Positions 25,832 through 34,762 of a stretch of DNA of 62,832 nt are shown piece after piece; the first letter of the stretch is position 1; each line of letters opens with the position of its first letter. Source of the stretch: an uncultured bacterium. GTDB taxonomy: Bacteria; Actinomycetota; Coriobacteriia; Coriobacteriales; Coriobacteriaceae. Below the pieces are notes generated by a model. It was not told the origin of the DNA. It saw nothing but the letters and a program-made list of their open reading frames with translations, and did no database searches. The DNA lies in NCBI GenBank assembly GCA_905214435.1, contig CAJMMA010000007.1:1-62832 (forward strand), in the 5' to 3' direction. The position numbers were made by a program, and so were the translations under genes.

Positions 25832-26509
25832 ATGTCGCTGCGCGGTGGAATCGGTTTGCCCGAGCTTCCTCTAGAGGACGGGCAGGAGTTTAGGCTTGGC
25901 ATTATGGGTGGCACCTTTGATCCCATCCATTACGGGCACCTGGTGACCGCCGAGCAGGCGCGCGAGTCGCTCGACTTGGACGCTGTGCTCTTTATGCCGG
26001 CGGGCTCTCCTGCCTTTAAGATTGACAAGCCGGTGACGCCTGCCGAGGACCGTTACGCCATGACGGTCCTCGCCACCGCCGCGAACCCGGCCTTTTTGGC
26101 GAGCCGGTTCGAGATCGACCGTCCGGGCGTAACCTATACGGCCGATACGCTTCATGCCCTTCGCGACTTTTACCCGCCGCAGGTAAAGCTCTACTTTATT
26201 ACGGGCGCCGACGCGATTATCGATATTGTGACCTGGCATGATGCCGAACGAATCGCTGAGCTTGCTACCTTTATTGCGGCGACACGACCGGGCTTTGATA
26301 TCGATACGGCGCGTGCCCGAATCAAAGAGTCGGGGCTGCCGTTCGACGTGCGCTATATTCAGATTCCGGCGCTGGCGATCAGCTCGACGAACATTCGCAA
26401 GCGAGTTGCCCGCGGTATGAGCGTGCGCTATCTTACGAGCGAGTCCGTGCTCGGCTACATTCGCAAACGCAGGCTATATGCCGATTTGGGCCAAGAAGAT
26501 TTTGAGTGA
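25832..26509 (+). CDS. nadD: Nicotinate-nucleotide adenylyltransferase
   Basis: Adenylates nicotinate mononucleotide to deamido-NAD. 225 residues, with an N-terminal extension of about 20 residues before the nucleotidyltransferase motif GIMGGTFDPIHYGHLV. The second signature is ISSTNIRKRVARG near residue 190. LYFITGADAIIDIVTWHD is the NMN-binding region. The order obgE-nadD-yqeK-rsfS is a common Gram-positive arrangement, and yqeK starts 12 bp downstream. Confidence 0.95.
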   Translation: MSLRGGIGLPELPLEDGQEFRLGIMGGTFDPIHYGHLVTAEQARESLDLDAVLFMPAGSPAFKIDKPVTPAEDRYAMTVLATAANPAFLASRFEIDRPGVTYTADTLHALRDFYPPQVKLYFITGADAIIDIVTWHDAERIAELATFIAATRPGFDIDTARARIKESGLPFDVRYIQIPALAISSTNIRKRVARGMSVRYLTSESVLGYIRKRRLYADLGQEDFE

Positions 26510-26521
26510 TGGGGGTCTACG

Positions 26522-27130
26522 TTGTCGGTAGAGGATCAGTTTGAGGGCGATGAGCACGCGCTGCTCAAGCGCATTCAAGAGCTGCTCGATGTTCGAATGA
26601 AGGATAAGCGCAAGCGCTATGTGCATTCGCTGGGTGTTGCCGAGACCGCACTTCATCTGGCCGAGGTCTACGGCGTTGACCGCTTTGATGCCGCTGCTGC
26701 CGGTCTGATCCACGACTGGGACAAAGTGCTCTCCGACGACGAGCTGGTTACGCGCGCTCTGCATTACGGCATTAAGATTGCCGGCTCTCCTTCCGCCGCG
26801 ACGCCGCTTTTGCATGGTCCTGTTGCCGCCTATGAGCTTCCGCAGCTTTTCCCCGAGTTGTCGCCTGCTGTTTTCCAGGCTGTCGACCGTCACACCGTTG
26901 GCGCCTGCGACATGACGCCGCTCGATATGGTGGTCTTTGTGGCCGATGCCATCGAGCCCAACCGCCATGGTGATTATGCCATCGCGCTGCGCAAGATGGT
27001 GGGGGAGTCGACGCTTGACGAGTTGTTCTTCTCCTGTTTTGCGCAGGGTCTGGTCTACGTGATCCAGTCCGGGCGTTATCTTTATCCCACGGCTATTACG
27101 ATTTACAACCATTACGCCCAGCTGCGCTAG
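26522..27130 (+). CDS. yqeK: YqeK-type HD-domain hydrolase (symmetrical Ap4A hydrolase family)
   Basis: 202 residues from TTG 26522 with GGGGG upstream. HD-domain metal residues are visible in KRYVHSLGVAETAL, the central LIHDWDK, LLHGPVAAYEL and DAIEPNRHGD. In characterised relatives this family cleaves diadenosine tetraphosphate symmetrically to ADP. The assignment rests on motif pattern and on synteny between nadD and rsfS. The spacing to rsfS is about 28 bp. Confidence 0.9.
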   Translation: MSVEDQFEGDEHALLKRIQELLDVRMKDKRKRYVHSLGVAETALHLAEVYGVDRFDAAAAGLIHDWDKVLSDDELVTRALHYGIKIAGSPSAATPLLHGPVAAYELPQLFPELSPAVFQAVDRHTVGACDMTPLDMVVFVADAIEPNRHGDYAIALRKMVGESTLDELFFSCFAQGLVYVIQSGRYLYPTAITIYNHYAQLR

Positions 27131-27158
27131 CTCGGGTGTGTCTAGAAAGAGGTATTCC

Positions 27159-27614
27159 ATGGCCGATGAGACCATGACCGACGAGCAGATTCTTGAAGGC
27201 GTGGAGCACAAGAGCTTCATTGCCACGTCCGACCGCACCGCCGCCTCGCTGTCCGCGAGCGGTGTCGCCGCCGAGGATGTCGCCCGCGCCGCCGCGCAGG
27301 CCGCCTACGATAAGAAGGGCGAGGACGTTCAGGTGCTCGACCTGACCGAGCTTTCCGACGTGTGCGACTACTTTGTGCTTGCCACCGGTACCAACAACCG
27401 CCAGGTCGATTCGATCGTCGACGAGATCGAGGAGAAGGTCGCCGAGGCTTGCGGCGAGCATCCGTTCTCCATCGAGGGCCGCGAGCAGAAGACCTGGATG
27501 CTCATGGACTATGGTTCGGTTGTCGTCCACGTTTTCACTCCCGAAGCGCGCGACTTCTACCGTCTCGAGAAGCTCTGGGGCGACGCTCCCCAGCTTCCCC
27601 TCGACCTCCTCTAG
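27159..27614 (+). CDS. rsfS: Ribosomal silencing factor RsfS
   Basis: Binds L14 and blocks subunit joining when nutrients are limiting. 151 residues. ATG 27159 is chosen because AAAGAGG lies 6 nt upstream; an earlier in-frame GTG at 27138 has no good site. An N-terminal extension of about 40 residues, rich in Ala, precedes the conserved core VLDLTELSDVCDYFVLATG, NRQVDSIVDEIEE and DYGSVVVHVFTPEARDFY. The gene ends at a strong terminator shared with convergent dinB. Confidence 0.95.
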   Translation: MADETMTDEQILEGVEHKSFIATSDRTAASLSASGVAAEDVARAAAQAAYDKKGEDVQVLDLTELSDVCDYFVLATGTNNRQVDSIVDEIEEKVAEACGEHPFSIEGREQKTWMLMDYGSVVVHVFTPEARDFYRLEKLWGDAPQLPLDLL

Positions 27615-27656
27615 GAGCTCATTTGGGACGGGGTTTTAGTTACTCTCACGCATATC

Positions 27657-27699
27657 GCCGGGCAGTTGCGGTTTTCCGTATCTGCCCGGCTTTCTTTTT
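27657..27699. terminator. Terminator between convergent rsfS and dinB
   Basis: GCCGGGCAG pairs exactly with CTGCCCGGC around a 16-nt loop, followed on the plus strand by TTTCTTTTT. It serves rsfS. On the minus strand the T-run is absent, so use by dinB is uncertain. Confidence 0.8.
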
Positions 27700-27711
27700 G
27701 CCCAAAGGCGG

Positions 27712-28965
27712 TTAATCGTTGAAGCGGGATTGACGGCCGAAGGATAGGGCGGTGTCGCCGAACTTGTCGCGGACGGCGTCGATGGCGACGGAGAGGTCGC
27801 GTCGGTCGCTGGATTGGGCTCCGCGGTCGTCGACTTCGCAGAACAGGTCAGTCTGGATGCCGCCCTGATGGTCAAAGTCGCTCATGCCGATGCCTGCTAA
27901 GCGAACATGCATTCCTTCCTGCCAGATGTTGTCGAGCAGTTCGAGCGCAACCGCCACGAAGATGTTCTCATCGTCGGTCGGATGAGGCAGCCGGCGCTGT
28001 GCCGTGCGCCCGCTGCCATACGAATACTTAAGCTTGAGCGTTACCGTGGCGCCCGTTAGTCCCTGACGGCGCAGGCGGCGTCCCACTGACTCTCCCAACA
28101 GCGCAATCGCCGCCTCAATATCCCCACGCTCAGTCAAATCTTTCGCAAAGGTGCGCTCATTGCTTACCGATTTAACCTCGCGTTCCTCGTCCAGACTCGT
28201 GACTTCGGAAACCTCGAGTCCCAGCGCACGCTGGCGCATGCGTTCGCCGTTGACACCAAAAATAGAGGCCAAGGTGGATTCCGGTGCACGTGACAGCTCG
28301 CCGAGGGTGTAGATGCGCATGCGGCGCAGCCGCTCCTCGGCAGAGCGCCCGATGCCGCTCATGGCAGACACGGGCAGCGCGGCCAAAAAGCGCTGTTCCG
28401 TCCCGGGGCGCACGATGGTCAATCCAAACGGCTTGTCACGCTCGCTCGAAATTTTTGCAACCGTCTTGTTGCAGCCCACGCCAATGGAGCACGTCACTCC
28501 CAGCGCTGCCACGCGGTCGCTTATGCGCCGCGCAACCAGCAGCGGGTCTTCGGGCGCAAAGCGGCCCGGTGTGATATCGATAAAGGCTTCGTCGATGGAT
28601 ACGCGCTCCACGCGCGGCGTCTCCTCGGCGAGAATCGCCATGACCTGCGCGCTGACCTCACGATAGCGATCAAAATGCCCATGCGTCCAAATGGCTTGCG
28701 GACAGAGGCGCCGCGCCTCGGCCGAGGGCATAGCGGAGTGCACGCCAAAGCGACGTGCCTCATACGAACACGTGGACACGACGCCACGCGAATCGGCATC
28801 GCCACCCACGATGAGTGGCTTTCCGCGCCATTCGGGATGATCGAGCGTTTCCACGCTCGCAAAAAACGCATCGAGGTCCATCAGGCCCACCGCCGGACCC
28901 GTCCAGGGAGGCGGCGTGACGCCCATGGCATCCTCATAACCGTATGTATGTTCGCGTCTTTCCAT
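27712..28965 (-). CDS. dinB: DNA polymerase IV (Y family)
   Basis: Error-prone translesion polymerase. 417 residues. Palm and fingers motifs are VGLMDLDAFFASVE (catalytic Asp), VSTCSYEARRFGVHSAMPSAEA, VSIDEAFIDIT (catalytic Asp-Glu) and SIGVGCNKTVAKISS. An HhH segment (MSGIGRSAEERLRRM) follows, then the little-finger domain with SVSNERTFAKDLTE. An N-terminal extension of about 25 residues (MERREHTYGYEDAMG) precedes the core. The C-terminus carries no recognisable QLxLF clamp motif; GIQTDLF near residue 380 is the closest. It is a single gene on the minus strand, converging on rsfS. Confidence 0.95.
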   Translation of the reverse strand: MERREHTYGYEDAMGVTPPPWTGPAVGLMDLDAFFASVETLDHPEWRGKPLIVGGDADSRGVVSTCSYEARRFGVHSAMPSAEARRLCPQAIWTHGHFDRYREVSAQVMAILAEETPRVERVSIDEAFIDITPGRFAPEDPLLVARRISDRVAALGVTCSIGVGCNKTVAKISSERDKPFGLTIVRPGTEQRFLAALPVSAMSGIGRSAEERLRRMRIYTLGELSRAPESTLASIFGVNGERMRQRALGLEVSEVTSLDEEREVKSVSNERTFAKDLTERGDIEAAIALLGESVGRRLRRQGLTGATVTLKLKYSYGSGRTAQRRLPHPTDDENIFVAVALELLDNIWQEGMHVRLAGIGMSDFDHQGGIQTDLFCEVDDRGAQSSDRRDLSVAIDAVRDKFGDTALSFGRQSRFND

Positions 28966-29081
28966 GTCATGAGTATACCGCGCAGCTCATGTGGGGTGCG
29001 TGTATGTGCTTGCAAATCCCGAATTCTTGTCTAAGATATGGATTTGCCCTCGACTACACCGAAGAAGTTGGTCTCACGGAC

Positions 29082-29110
29082 TTCACCTGCCCGCGTCGAT
29101 GGCGTATTAT
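29082..29110 (+). promoter_or_regulatory. Promoter region of the rpsP operon
   Basis: TTCACC (29082-29087), a 17-nt spacer and TATTAT (29105-29110) lie about 57 bp before rpsP. A second candidate is upstream: TTGCAA (29010-29015), 16 nt, TAAGAT (29032-29037). Tandem promoters are plausible for a ribosomal operon. The 201-bp gap from dinB (28966-29166) holds these and no gene. Confidence 0.5.
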
Positions 29111-29166
29111 GTTCAACTGTTTGTTTGTAGTTGCAGCCTAAAGCTGCTTGGTTGGAGGAGTTTCCT

Positions 29167-29508
29167 TTGGCAGTCAAGATTCGCCTTGCTCGTCACGGCG
29201 CTAAGAAGCGTCCGTACTACCGTGTCGTCGTCGCCGATTCCCGCGCCCCGCGTGACGGTCGTATCATCGAGGAGGTTGGCCGCTACAACCCGATGACCGC
29301 CCCCAAGACCATCAACCTCGACCTCGAGAAGATCGCCGACTGGCAGTCCAAGGGCGCTCAGCTCACCGACGCCGTCGCCGCTCTGGTCAAGGCCGCCAAC
29401 GAGGGCGAGAAGACCGAGACCGTCGTCAAGAAGTCCAAGAAGCAGCTCGCCAAAGAGGCCGAGGCCGCTAAGGCTGCCGCTGAGGCCGCTGAGGGCGCCG
29501 AGGAGTAA
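29167..29508 (+). CDS. rpsP: 30S ribosomal protein S16
   Basis: 113 residues from TTG 29167. GGAGGAG lies 5 nt upstream and MAVKIRLARHGAKKRPYYRV is the conserved N-terminus. Core motifs VVADSRAPRDGRIIEEVGRY and YNP follow. The tail from about residue 80 is Lys/Glu/Ala-rich and longer than in E. coli. It begins the S16-KhpA-RimM-TrmD-LepB series, with khpA starting 3 bp after the stop. Confidence 0.97.
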   Translation: MAVKIRLARHGAKKRPYYRVVVADSRAPRDGRIIEEVGRYNPMTAPKTINLDLEKIADWQSKGAQLTDAVAALVKAANEGEKTETVVKKSKKQLAKEAEAAKAAAEAAEGAEE

Positions 29509-29511
29509 ATC

Positions 29512-29796
29512 GTGCCTGAGGTTGACGCTGCACAGCTCGAGGGTGAGGCAATGCTCTCAGATCGCATCGCCGATCTCGTCGAATATCTCGTTGTTCAGAT
29601 CGTCGACGACCCCGATTCCGTGAGCCTTGAGGTCATCGATGGTGACGACGCCTCTACGATTGAGGTTTCGGTCGCCGAGGATGACGTCGCTAAGGTCATC
29701 GGCCGTCGTGGCCGTACCATCAAGGCCATTCGCACGCTCGCCCGTGCACTGGCCGCTCGCCTCGACACTGCTGTCGAGGTAGAGGTTCTGGGCTAG
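29512..29796 (+). CDS. khpA: KH-domain RNA-binding protein KhpA
   Basis: 94 residues from GTG 29512, with GAGGAG about 7 nt upstream inside the rpsP end. ATG 29551 is a possible shorter start. A single KH domain carries the GxxG loop as IGRRGRTIKAIRTLARALAA. Relatives pair with KhpB and influence cell elongation and division through RNA binding in streptococci. Its place between rpsP and rimM is the usual one. Confidence 0.93.
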   Translation: MPEVDAAQLEGEAMLSDRIADLVEYLVVQIVDDPDSVSLEVIDGDDASTIEVSVAEDDVAKVIGRRGRTIKAIRTLARALAARLDTAVEVEVLG

Positions 29797-29800
29797 GACC

Positions 29801-30322
29801 TTGAGGTCCCAGTACAAAAACATCGCCCGTGTGGTCAAGCCGCACGGAAGGAAGGGGGAGGTCCTCGCGCAGCCGCTGCGGGGGCTTCCTTCTGTATTAG
29901 AGCCGGGCATGCGCGTCGCCCTGACGCCTCCGGCGCTCAAGCGCGACCGCTTTTGCACGGTCGTGTCCGTCACCGATGCGGGCGATGGCGATCTGGTCTC
30001 GTTTGAGGGCATTGACGATTTGACGGCCGCCGAGGGCATCACGGGATGCTACGTGCTGGCAAGTCGTGACGATTTTGAGCTCGATTCGCTCGACGCTGCC
30101 TATACCGACCTGATGGGTCGCGAGGTGGTCGACGAGCGCTTCGGTTCGCTCGGCACGATCGTCGAGATCATGTCGACGCCCGCTAACGATGTTTGGGTTG
30201 TCGAGGGCGATCGGTACGGCGAGGTACTGATTCCCGTGATCGAGCAGGTTGTGCTCGATCTTCCCGACACAGGAACAATTTCCGTCCACGTTATGGATGG
30301 TCTGATCGATATGGACAAGTAG
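29801..30322 (+). CDS. rimM: 16S rRNA processing protein RimM
   Basis: Assists 30S head assembly through S19. 173 residues from TTG 29801, 4 bp after khpA. The N-terminal beta-barrel has IARVVKPHGRKGEVLAQPL (family GxxGxxGE pattern). The C-terminal PRC-barrel has LMGREVVDERFGSLGTIVEI, VWVVEGDRYGEVLIPVIE and VVLDLPDTG. The start site is modest (TAGGACC), which may reflect coupling to khpA translation. Confidence 0.94.
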   Translation: MRSQYKNIARVVKPHGRKGEVLAQPLRGLPSVLEPGMRVALTPPALKRDRFCTVVSVTDAGDGDLVSFEGIDDLTAAEGITGCYVLASRDDFELDSLDAAYTDLMGREVVDERFGSLGTIVEIMSTPANDVWVVEGDRYGEVLIPVIEQVVLDLPDTGTISVHVMDGLIDMDK

Positions 30323-30332
30323 GGAGGACAAC

Positions 30333-31091
30333 ATGCTGATCGAGACCCTTTCGGTCTTTCCCGAGATGTTTGAGCCCGTCATGTCCACATCGATCTTGGG
30401 CCGCGCCCGCAAGGCCGGCCTTTTTGATTTTAAGGCGTATAACCTGCGCGACTGGACGCACGACCGCCATCGTACCGTCGATGACGAGCCGTACGGCGGT
30501 GGGCAGGGCATGCTCATGAAGGTCGAGCCCATTGCCGAGGCCATCGAGGCTATTAGCTCCGAGGGTCCCAAGCCCACCGTGGTGTTCTTCACCCCGTGCG
30601 GCGAGCCCTTTACGCAGCATGTGGCCGAGCGCCTGCTCAAAAGCGAGCGCCTGCTGTTTGTGTGCAGCCGTTACGAAGGTGTCGACGAGCGTGCCTATGC
30701 GTATGCCGACGAGCGCCTGTCGATTGGCGACTATGTGCTCACAGGTGGCGAGCTACCCGCCATGGTCGTTGCCGACGCTGTCGTGCGCCTGATTCCCGGC
30801 GCCCTTGGTGACGAGATGAGCAACGTCGACGAGTCGTTCTCGACCGCCGAGGACGGAGGCCTGCTCGAGTACGCGCAGTACACCCGTCCTGCCGAGTTTA
30901 ACGGCGAGGGCGTGCCTCCGGTGCTTGTGAGCGGCGATCACGCCAAGGTCGATGCCTGGCGCCGCAAGAATGCCATCGAGCGCACCTGTCGCTGGCGTCC
31001 CGACCTGATCGAGACGGCGCGGCTCACGCCCGAGGAGCGCGCTTACGCGCAGGAGATTCTGGACGCTTCGTATTCGCAGAGCGAGGAGTGA
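30333..31091 (+). CDS. trmD: tRNA (guanine-N1-)-methyltransferase
   Basis: Methylates G37 of tRNAs using SAM, preventing frameshifting. 252 residues with the SPOUT trefoil-knot motifs: DDEPYGGGQGMLMKVEP, CSRYEGVDERAY, SIGDYVLTGGELPAMV and DESFSTAEDGGLLEYAQYTR. TAGGGAGGA precedes the ATG. The stop is 2 bp before the preferred lepB start. Confidence 0.97.
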   Translation: MLIETLSVFPEMFEPVMSTSILGRARKAGLFDFKAYNLRDWTHDRHRTVDDEPYGGGQGMLMKVEPIAEAIEAISSEGPKPTVVFFTPCGEPFTQHVAERLLKSERLLFVCSRYEGVDERAYAYADERLSIGDYVLTGGELPAMVVADAVVRLIPGALGDEMSNVDESFSTAEDGGLLEYAQYTRPAEFNGEGVPPVLVSGDHAKVDAWRRKNAIERTCRWRPDLIETARLTPEERAYAQEILDASYSQSEE

Positions 31092-31093
31092 GT

Positions 31094-31657
31094 ATGGTTC
31101 CTACGCAACATTCCGCGTTGAGGGGCGCTTTTGAGTGGATCGCGGTCATCGCAATCGCGCTCGTGGCCACCTTCCTGATCCGCACCTTTGTGGTCGAGCC
31201 CTTTGTGGTGCCCACCGGCTCTATGGAGGACACGATCGAGATTGGCGATCAGATCCTGGCGCAAAAGGTGAGCCTCGAGCTCGGTCAGCCCGTCAAGCAG
31301 GGCGATATCGTGGTGTTCCACAACCCCGATGCTACGTCCGAGCATGATGTTCTTGTCAAGCGCGTTATTGCCACGGCCGGCCAGACGGTCGACCTGCAGG
31401 ACGGCAAGGTGGTCGTTGACGGCCAAGCGCTCGACGAGGACTATACCACGGGCATGAGCTGGCCGCTTTCGGTCCAGGCGCCCGGCGCCCAGGTGAGCTA
31501 TCCCTACACCGTCCCCGACGGGTGTGTGTGGGTGATGGGCGACAACCGAGAGAACTCAGCCGACTCCCGCTATTTTGGGCCGGTCGACCGCTCCGATTTA
31601 ATGGCCGTGGCACTCGTTCGCTACTGGCCGCTCAACCGCATCGGCGCTATCGACTAA
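31094..31657 (+). CDS. lepB: Signal peptidase I
   Basis: Membrane-bound serine protease that removes Sec and Tat signal peptides. 187 residues from ATG 31094, with AGGAG at 31084-31088 at good spacing (an in-frame GTG at 31088 is less likely). One N-terminal membrane helix (EWIAVIAIALVATFLIRTF) is followed by the catalytic Ser43 in PTGSMEDTI and Lys89 in DVLVKRVIA, and the box GDNRENSADSRYFG. It is the short, single-anchor Gram-positive form. It could process the secreted surface protein encoded at the right end. Confidence 0.96.
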   Translation: MVPTQHSALRGAFEWIAVIAIALVATFLIRTFVVEPFVVPTGSMEDTIEIGDQILAQKVSLELGQPVKQGDIVVFHNPDATSEHDVLVKRVIATAGQTVDLQDGKVVVDGQALDEDYTTGMSWPLSVQAPGAQVSYPYTVPDGCVWVMGDNRENSADSRYFGPVDRSDLMAVALVRYWPLNRIGAID

Positions 31658-31716
31658 AAACCGCTATAGTACAGTACCTAACCGTGTAATCGTTTCGACG
31701 AGGGGATATTAGAGGC

Positions 31717-32628
31717 ATGAACGCTTCATCGCTTTCCTTCCAAGACATCATCCTGCGCCTCCAGCAGTACTGGGGCGAGCAGGGCTGCGTCATTATGCAG
31801 CCCTATGACTCCGAGGTCGGTGCCGGTACCTTCCACACCGCGACCACGCTGCGCTCGCTCGGTCCCGCCGAGTGGCGCACCTGCTATGCGCAGCCCTGCC
31901 GCCGTCCCGCCGACGGCCGCTACGGCGAGAACCCCAACCGCATGCAGCACTATTATCAGTTCCAGGTGCTCATCAAGCCCTCGCCGGTCAACGCCCAGGA
32001 GCTCTACCTGGGGTCTCTTGCCGCCATTGGCCTGGACCCCAACGACCATGACGTCCGCTTTGTCGAGGACGACTGGGAGAGCCCGACGCTCGGCGCCTGG
32101 GGCCTTGGCTGGGAGGTCTGGCTCAATGGCATGGAGGTCACGCAGTTTACGTACTTCCAGCAGGTGGGCGGCATCGAGGTCGACCCCGTGCCCGTCGAGA
32201 TCACCTATGGCCTGGAGCGTATCGCCATGTACGCCCAGGGCGTCAACTCGGTCTACGACCTGGTGTGGAGCTACCTGCCCGACGGCACGCCCATGACCTA
32301 TGGCGACGTGTTCCTCGAGAACGAGCGCGAGTTCAGTGCTTACAACTTTGAGGTCGCCAACGTCGAGATGATGCGTCAGAAGTTTGACGACTACGAGGCC
32401 GAGTGCCATTCCTGCCTGGAGCGCAAGCTACCGCTGCCCGCATACGACTGCGTCATGAAGTGCAGCCACGCTTTCAATCTGCTCGATGCCCGCGGCGCGC
32501 TGTCCGCGGTCGAGCGTGCCAACTACATCCTGCGCGTCCGCGCCGTCGCTAAGGCGTGCTGCGAGGCCTACATGGCCGAGGTCGCCGGAGTCAACGAGAA
32601 TGCCGACCAGGAAGGCGAGGTGGCGTAA
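31717..32628 (+). CDS. glyQ: Glycyl-tRNA synthetase alpha subunit
   Basis: Catalytic subunit of the bacterial alpha2-beta2 GlyRS. 303 residues with class II motifs: FQDIILRLQQYWGEQGCVI, QPYDSEVGAGTFHTAT, AYAQP-like CYAQPCRRPADGRYGENPNR, and MYAQGVNSVYDLVW. AGAGG lies before the ATG. A TATAGT box (31665-31670) about 47 bp upstream may be its -10 element, but no -35 is visible. glyS begins 3 bp after the stop. Confidence 0.98.
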   Translation: MNASSLSFQDIILRLQQYWGEQGCVIMQPYDSEVGAGTFHTATTLRSLGPAEWRTCYAQPCRRPADGRYGENPNRMQHYYQFQVLIKPSPVNAQELYLGSLAAIGLDPNDHDVRFVEDDWESPTLGAWGLGWEVWLNGMEVTQFTYFQQVGGIEVDPVPVEITYGLERIAMYAQGVNSVYDLVWSYLPDGTPMTYGDVFLENEREFSAYNFEVANVEMMRQKFDDYEAECHSCLERKLPLPAYDCVMKCSHAFNLLDARGALSAVERANYILRVRAVAKACCEAYMAEVAGVNENADQEGEVA

Positions 32629-32631
32629 GCC

Positions 32632-34728
32632 ATGGCAGACGCTAAGGATTTCCTGTTTGAGATCGGTACGGAGGAAATGCCCTCTGCACCGCTGAACAAT
32701 GCCGTCAAGCAGCTTGGCACCATGATCGCCAAAGGTCTCGACGAGGCAGGTCTTGCCCACGGCGAGGTCCGCGTGATCTCGAGCCCGCGTCGCCTGGCTG
32801 CGCTCGTTGCCGACGTCGCCACCGCGACCGATGAGGTTCACGAGGTCAAGCGTGGCCCTGCGGCAAACATCGCCTTCGACGCTGACGGTAACGCCACCAA
32901 GGCCGCCCAGGGCTTCGCCCGCAAGTGCGGTGTGGCTGCCGAGGATCTGGTCCGTCGCGAGGACACCGACGGCCGTGAGTACGTCTTTGCCGAGAAGAAC
33001 ATTCCTTCCGCCCCGGCCACCCCGATCCTGACGGCCCTGTGCGAGAAGACCATCGCCGGCCTGCAGTGGCCCAACTACCGTAGTCAGCGCTGGGGCCACG
33101 AGCATGCGACCTTTGTTCGTCCGGTCCGTTGGATCTGCTGCCTTCTGGGCGAGGACGTCGTGCCCGTGTCGTTTGCCGACGTGACGAGCGGCAACACCAC
33201 GCGCGGTCATCGCGTACTTGGCCCTGGTGACCATGTGGTTGCCAGCCCCGCCGTCTACGAGCAGGTGCTCGAGGACGCCGGCGTGCTTTCTACCGAGCGT
33301 CGTCGTGAGGCCATCCTTGCCGGTATCGCTGAGGTCGAGGCCGCCCGTCCCGGCTGCCATGTCGATACGCCCAAGAAGGTCTTCGAGGAGGTTATTAACC
33401 TCTGCGAGTGGCCGACGGTGCTCGTCGGTACCTTCGATGAGGAGTTCCTCAAGGTCCCGCACGAGATCATCTGCGAGTCCATGCTCACCAACCAGCGCTA
33501 CTTCCCAATCTATGACGGCGAGGGCAAGCTCACGCGTGAGTTCGTGGTCGTCTCCAACAGCAAGCCCGAGAACGCCGAGCGAGTGATCGACGGTAACGAG
33601 CGCGTCGTGCGCGCCCGTCTGGACGACGCTAAGTTCTTCTACGAGGAGGACCTGAAGATCTCCCTCGACGAGTTCCGTGAGCGTCTGTCCAAGGTTGCCT
33701 TCCAGGAGAAGCTCGGTAGCGTGCTCGCCAAGTCCGAGCGCATCGAGCAGCTCGCGCTCGCTATCGCCCGCGAGGCTCACCTGGGCGCCCATCTTGCCGC
33801 CGACGCTGCTCGCGCCGCACACCTGTGCAAGGCAGACCTGGTGTCCAACGCCGTCGTCGAGTTCACGAGCCAGCAGGGCGTGATGGGCGGTTATTACGCG
33901 ACCGCGATGGGGGAGAACGACGAGGTCGCCCATGCTATTCGCGATCACTATCGTCCCCGTTTTGCCGGTGACGAGCTGCCCGAGGGCACAGCTGGCTGCA
34001 TCGTGGCCTGCGCCGACAAGCTCGATACCATCGCCGGTATCTTTGCCATCGGCGAGCCCCCGACCGGCTCCTCCGACCCCTACGCGCTGCGTCGTGCCGC
34101 TATCGGCATTATCAACATCCTGCGCGACCGTCTGCCGATCGACCCCACGTCGCTCATCGACTTTGCCCTCGAACTCTACAGTGAGCAGGGCATTGAGTTC
34201 GACGCCGCCGAGGTCGCCCAGCAGGTTCGTGACTTCTTCCATGGCCGCCTGGTGAGCATGGCCCGCGACGAAAAGATTCCGGCCGATACCGTCGCCGCCG
34301 TCTCCGCGGTGCACATCATCGCCCCGTCCGTCTTCTTCGCCCGCTGCGCCGCCCTCGACGAGGCCCGCAAGAACGACGCTGAGACGTTCGACAACCTGGC
34401 GACCGCCTATGCCCGCGCCGCGCATATCTCCAAGCCCGAGCTGGGTGCGGAGTATGACCGCAGCCTGATGGGCGAGGTCGAGCTTGCGCTCGCCGACGCC
34501 TCCGAGGCTGCTCAGACCGCCGTCGATGCCGCCCTTGCTGCCGAGGACTACCCGACCGCATTTGCCGCCCTCGCCGCCCTGCGCGCGCCCATCGACCGTT
34601 TCTTCGATGAGGTCATGGTCATGGACAAGGACGAGCTGCTTCGCGATAATCGCCTTAAGCTGCTCAACCGCTTCGAGGCCGTTTTCTCCGGCATTGCCAA
34701 CATCGGTGAGCTTGCCCGCAAAAAGTAA
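32632..34728 (+). CDS. glyS: Glycyl-tRNA synthetase beta subunit
   Basis: tRNA-binding subunit of GlyRS, 698 residues. FEIGTEEMPSAPLNNAVKQL, VKRGPAANIAFDADGNATKA, RWGHEHATFVRPVRWI, GHRVLGPGDHVV and LTNQRYFPIYDGEGKL are family landmarks. An HD-like central domain and a C-terminal anticodon-binding DALR-like region (FFDEVMVMDKDELLRDNRL) follow. Its coupling to glyQ and the absence of a separate glyS-type single-chain enzyme fit the two-subunit form. Confidence 0.98.
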   Translation: MADAKDFLFEIGTEEMPSAPLNNAVKQLGTMIAKGLDEAGLAHGEVRVISSPRRLAALVADVATATDEVHEVKRGPAANIAFDADGNATKAAQGFARKCGVAAEDLVRREDTDGREYVFAEKNIPSAPATPILTALCEKTIAGLQWPNYRSQRWGHEHATFVRPVRWICCLLGEDVVPVSFADVTSGNTTRGHRVLGPGDHVVASPAVYEQVLEDAGVLSTERRREAILAGIAEVEAARPGCHVDTPKKVFEEVINLCEWPTVLVGTFDEEFLKVPHEIICESMLTNQRYFPIYDGEGKLTREFVVVSNSKPENAERVIDGNERVVRARLDDAKFFYEEDLKISLDEFRERLSKVAFQEKLGSVLAKSERIEQLALAIAREAHLGAHLAADAARAAHLCKADLVSNAVVEFTSQQGVMGGYYATAMGENDEVAHAIRDHYRPRFAGDELPEGTAGCIVACADKLDTIAGIFAIGEPPTGSSDPYALRRAAIGIINILRDRLPIDPTSLIDFALELYSEQGIEFDAAEVAQQVRDFFHGRLVSMARDEKIPADTVAAVSAVHIIAPSVFFARCAALDEARKNDAETFDNLATAYARAAHISKPELGAEYDRSLMGEVELALADASEAAQTAVDAALAAEDYPTAFAALAALRAPIDRFFDEVMVMDKDELLRDNRLKLLNRFEAVFSGIANIGELARKK

Positions 34729-34762
34729 GCCAGCCTGCGCATAAGCGCAAAAGGAGCCCCGC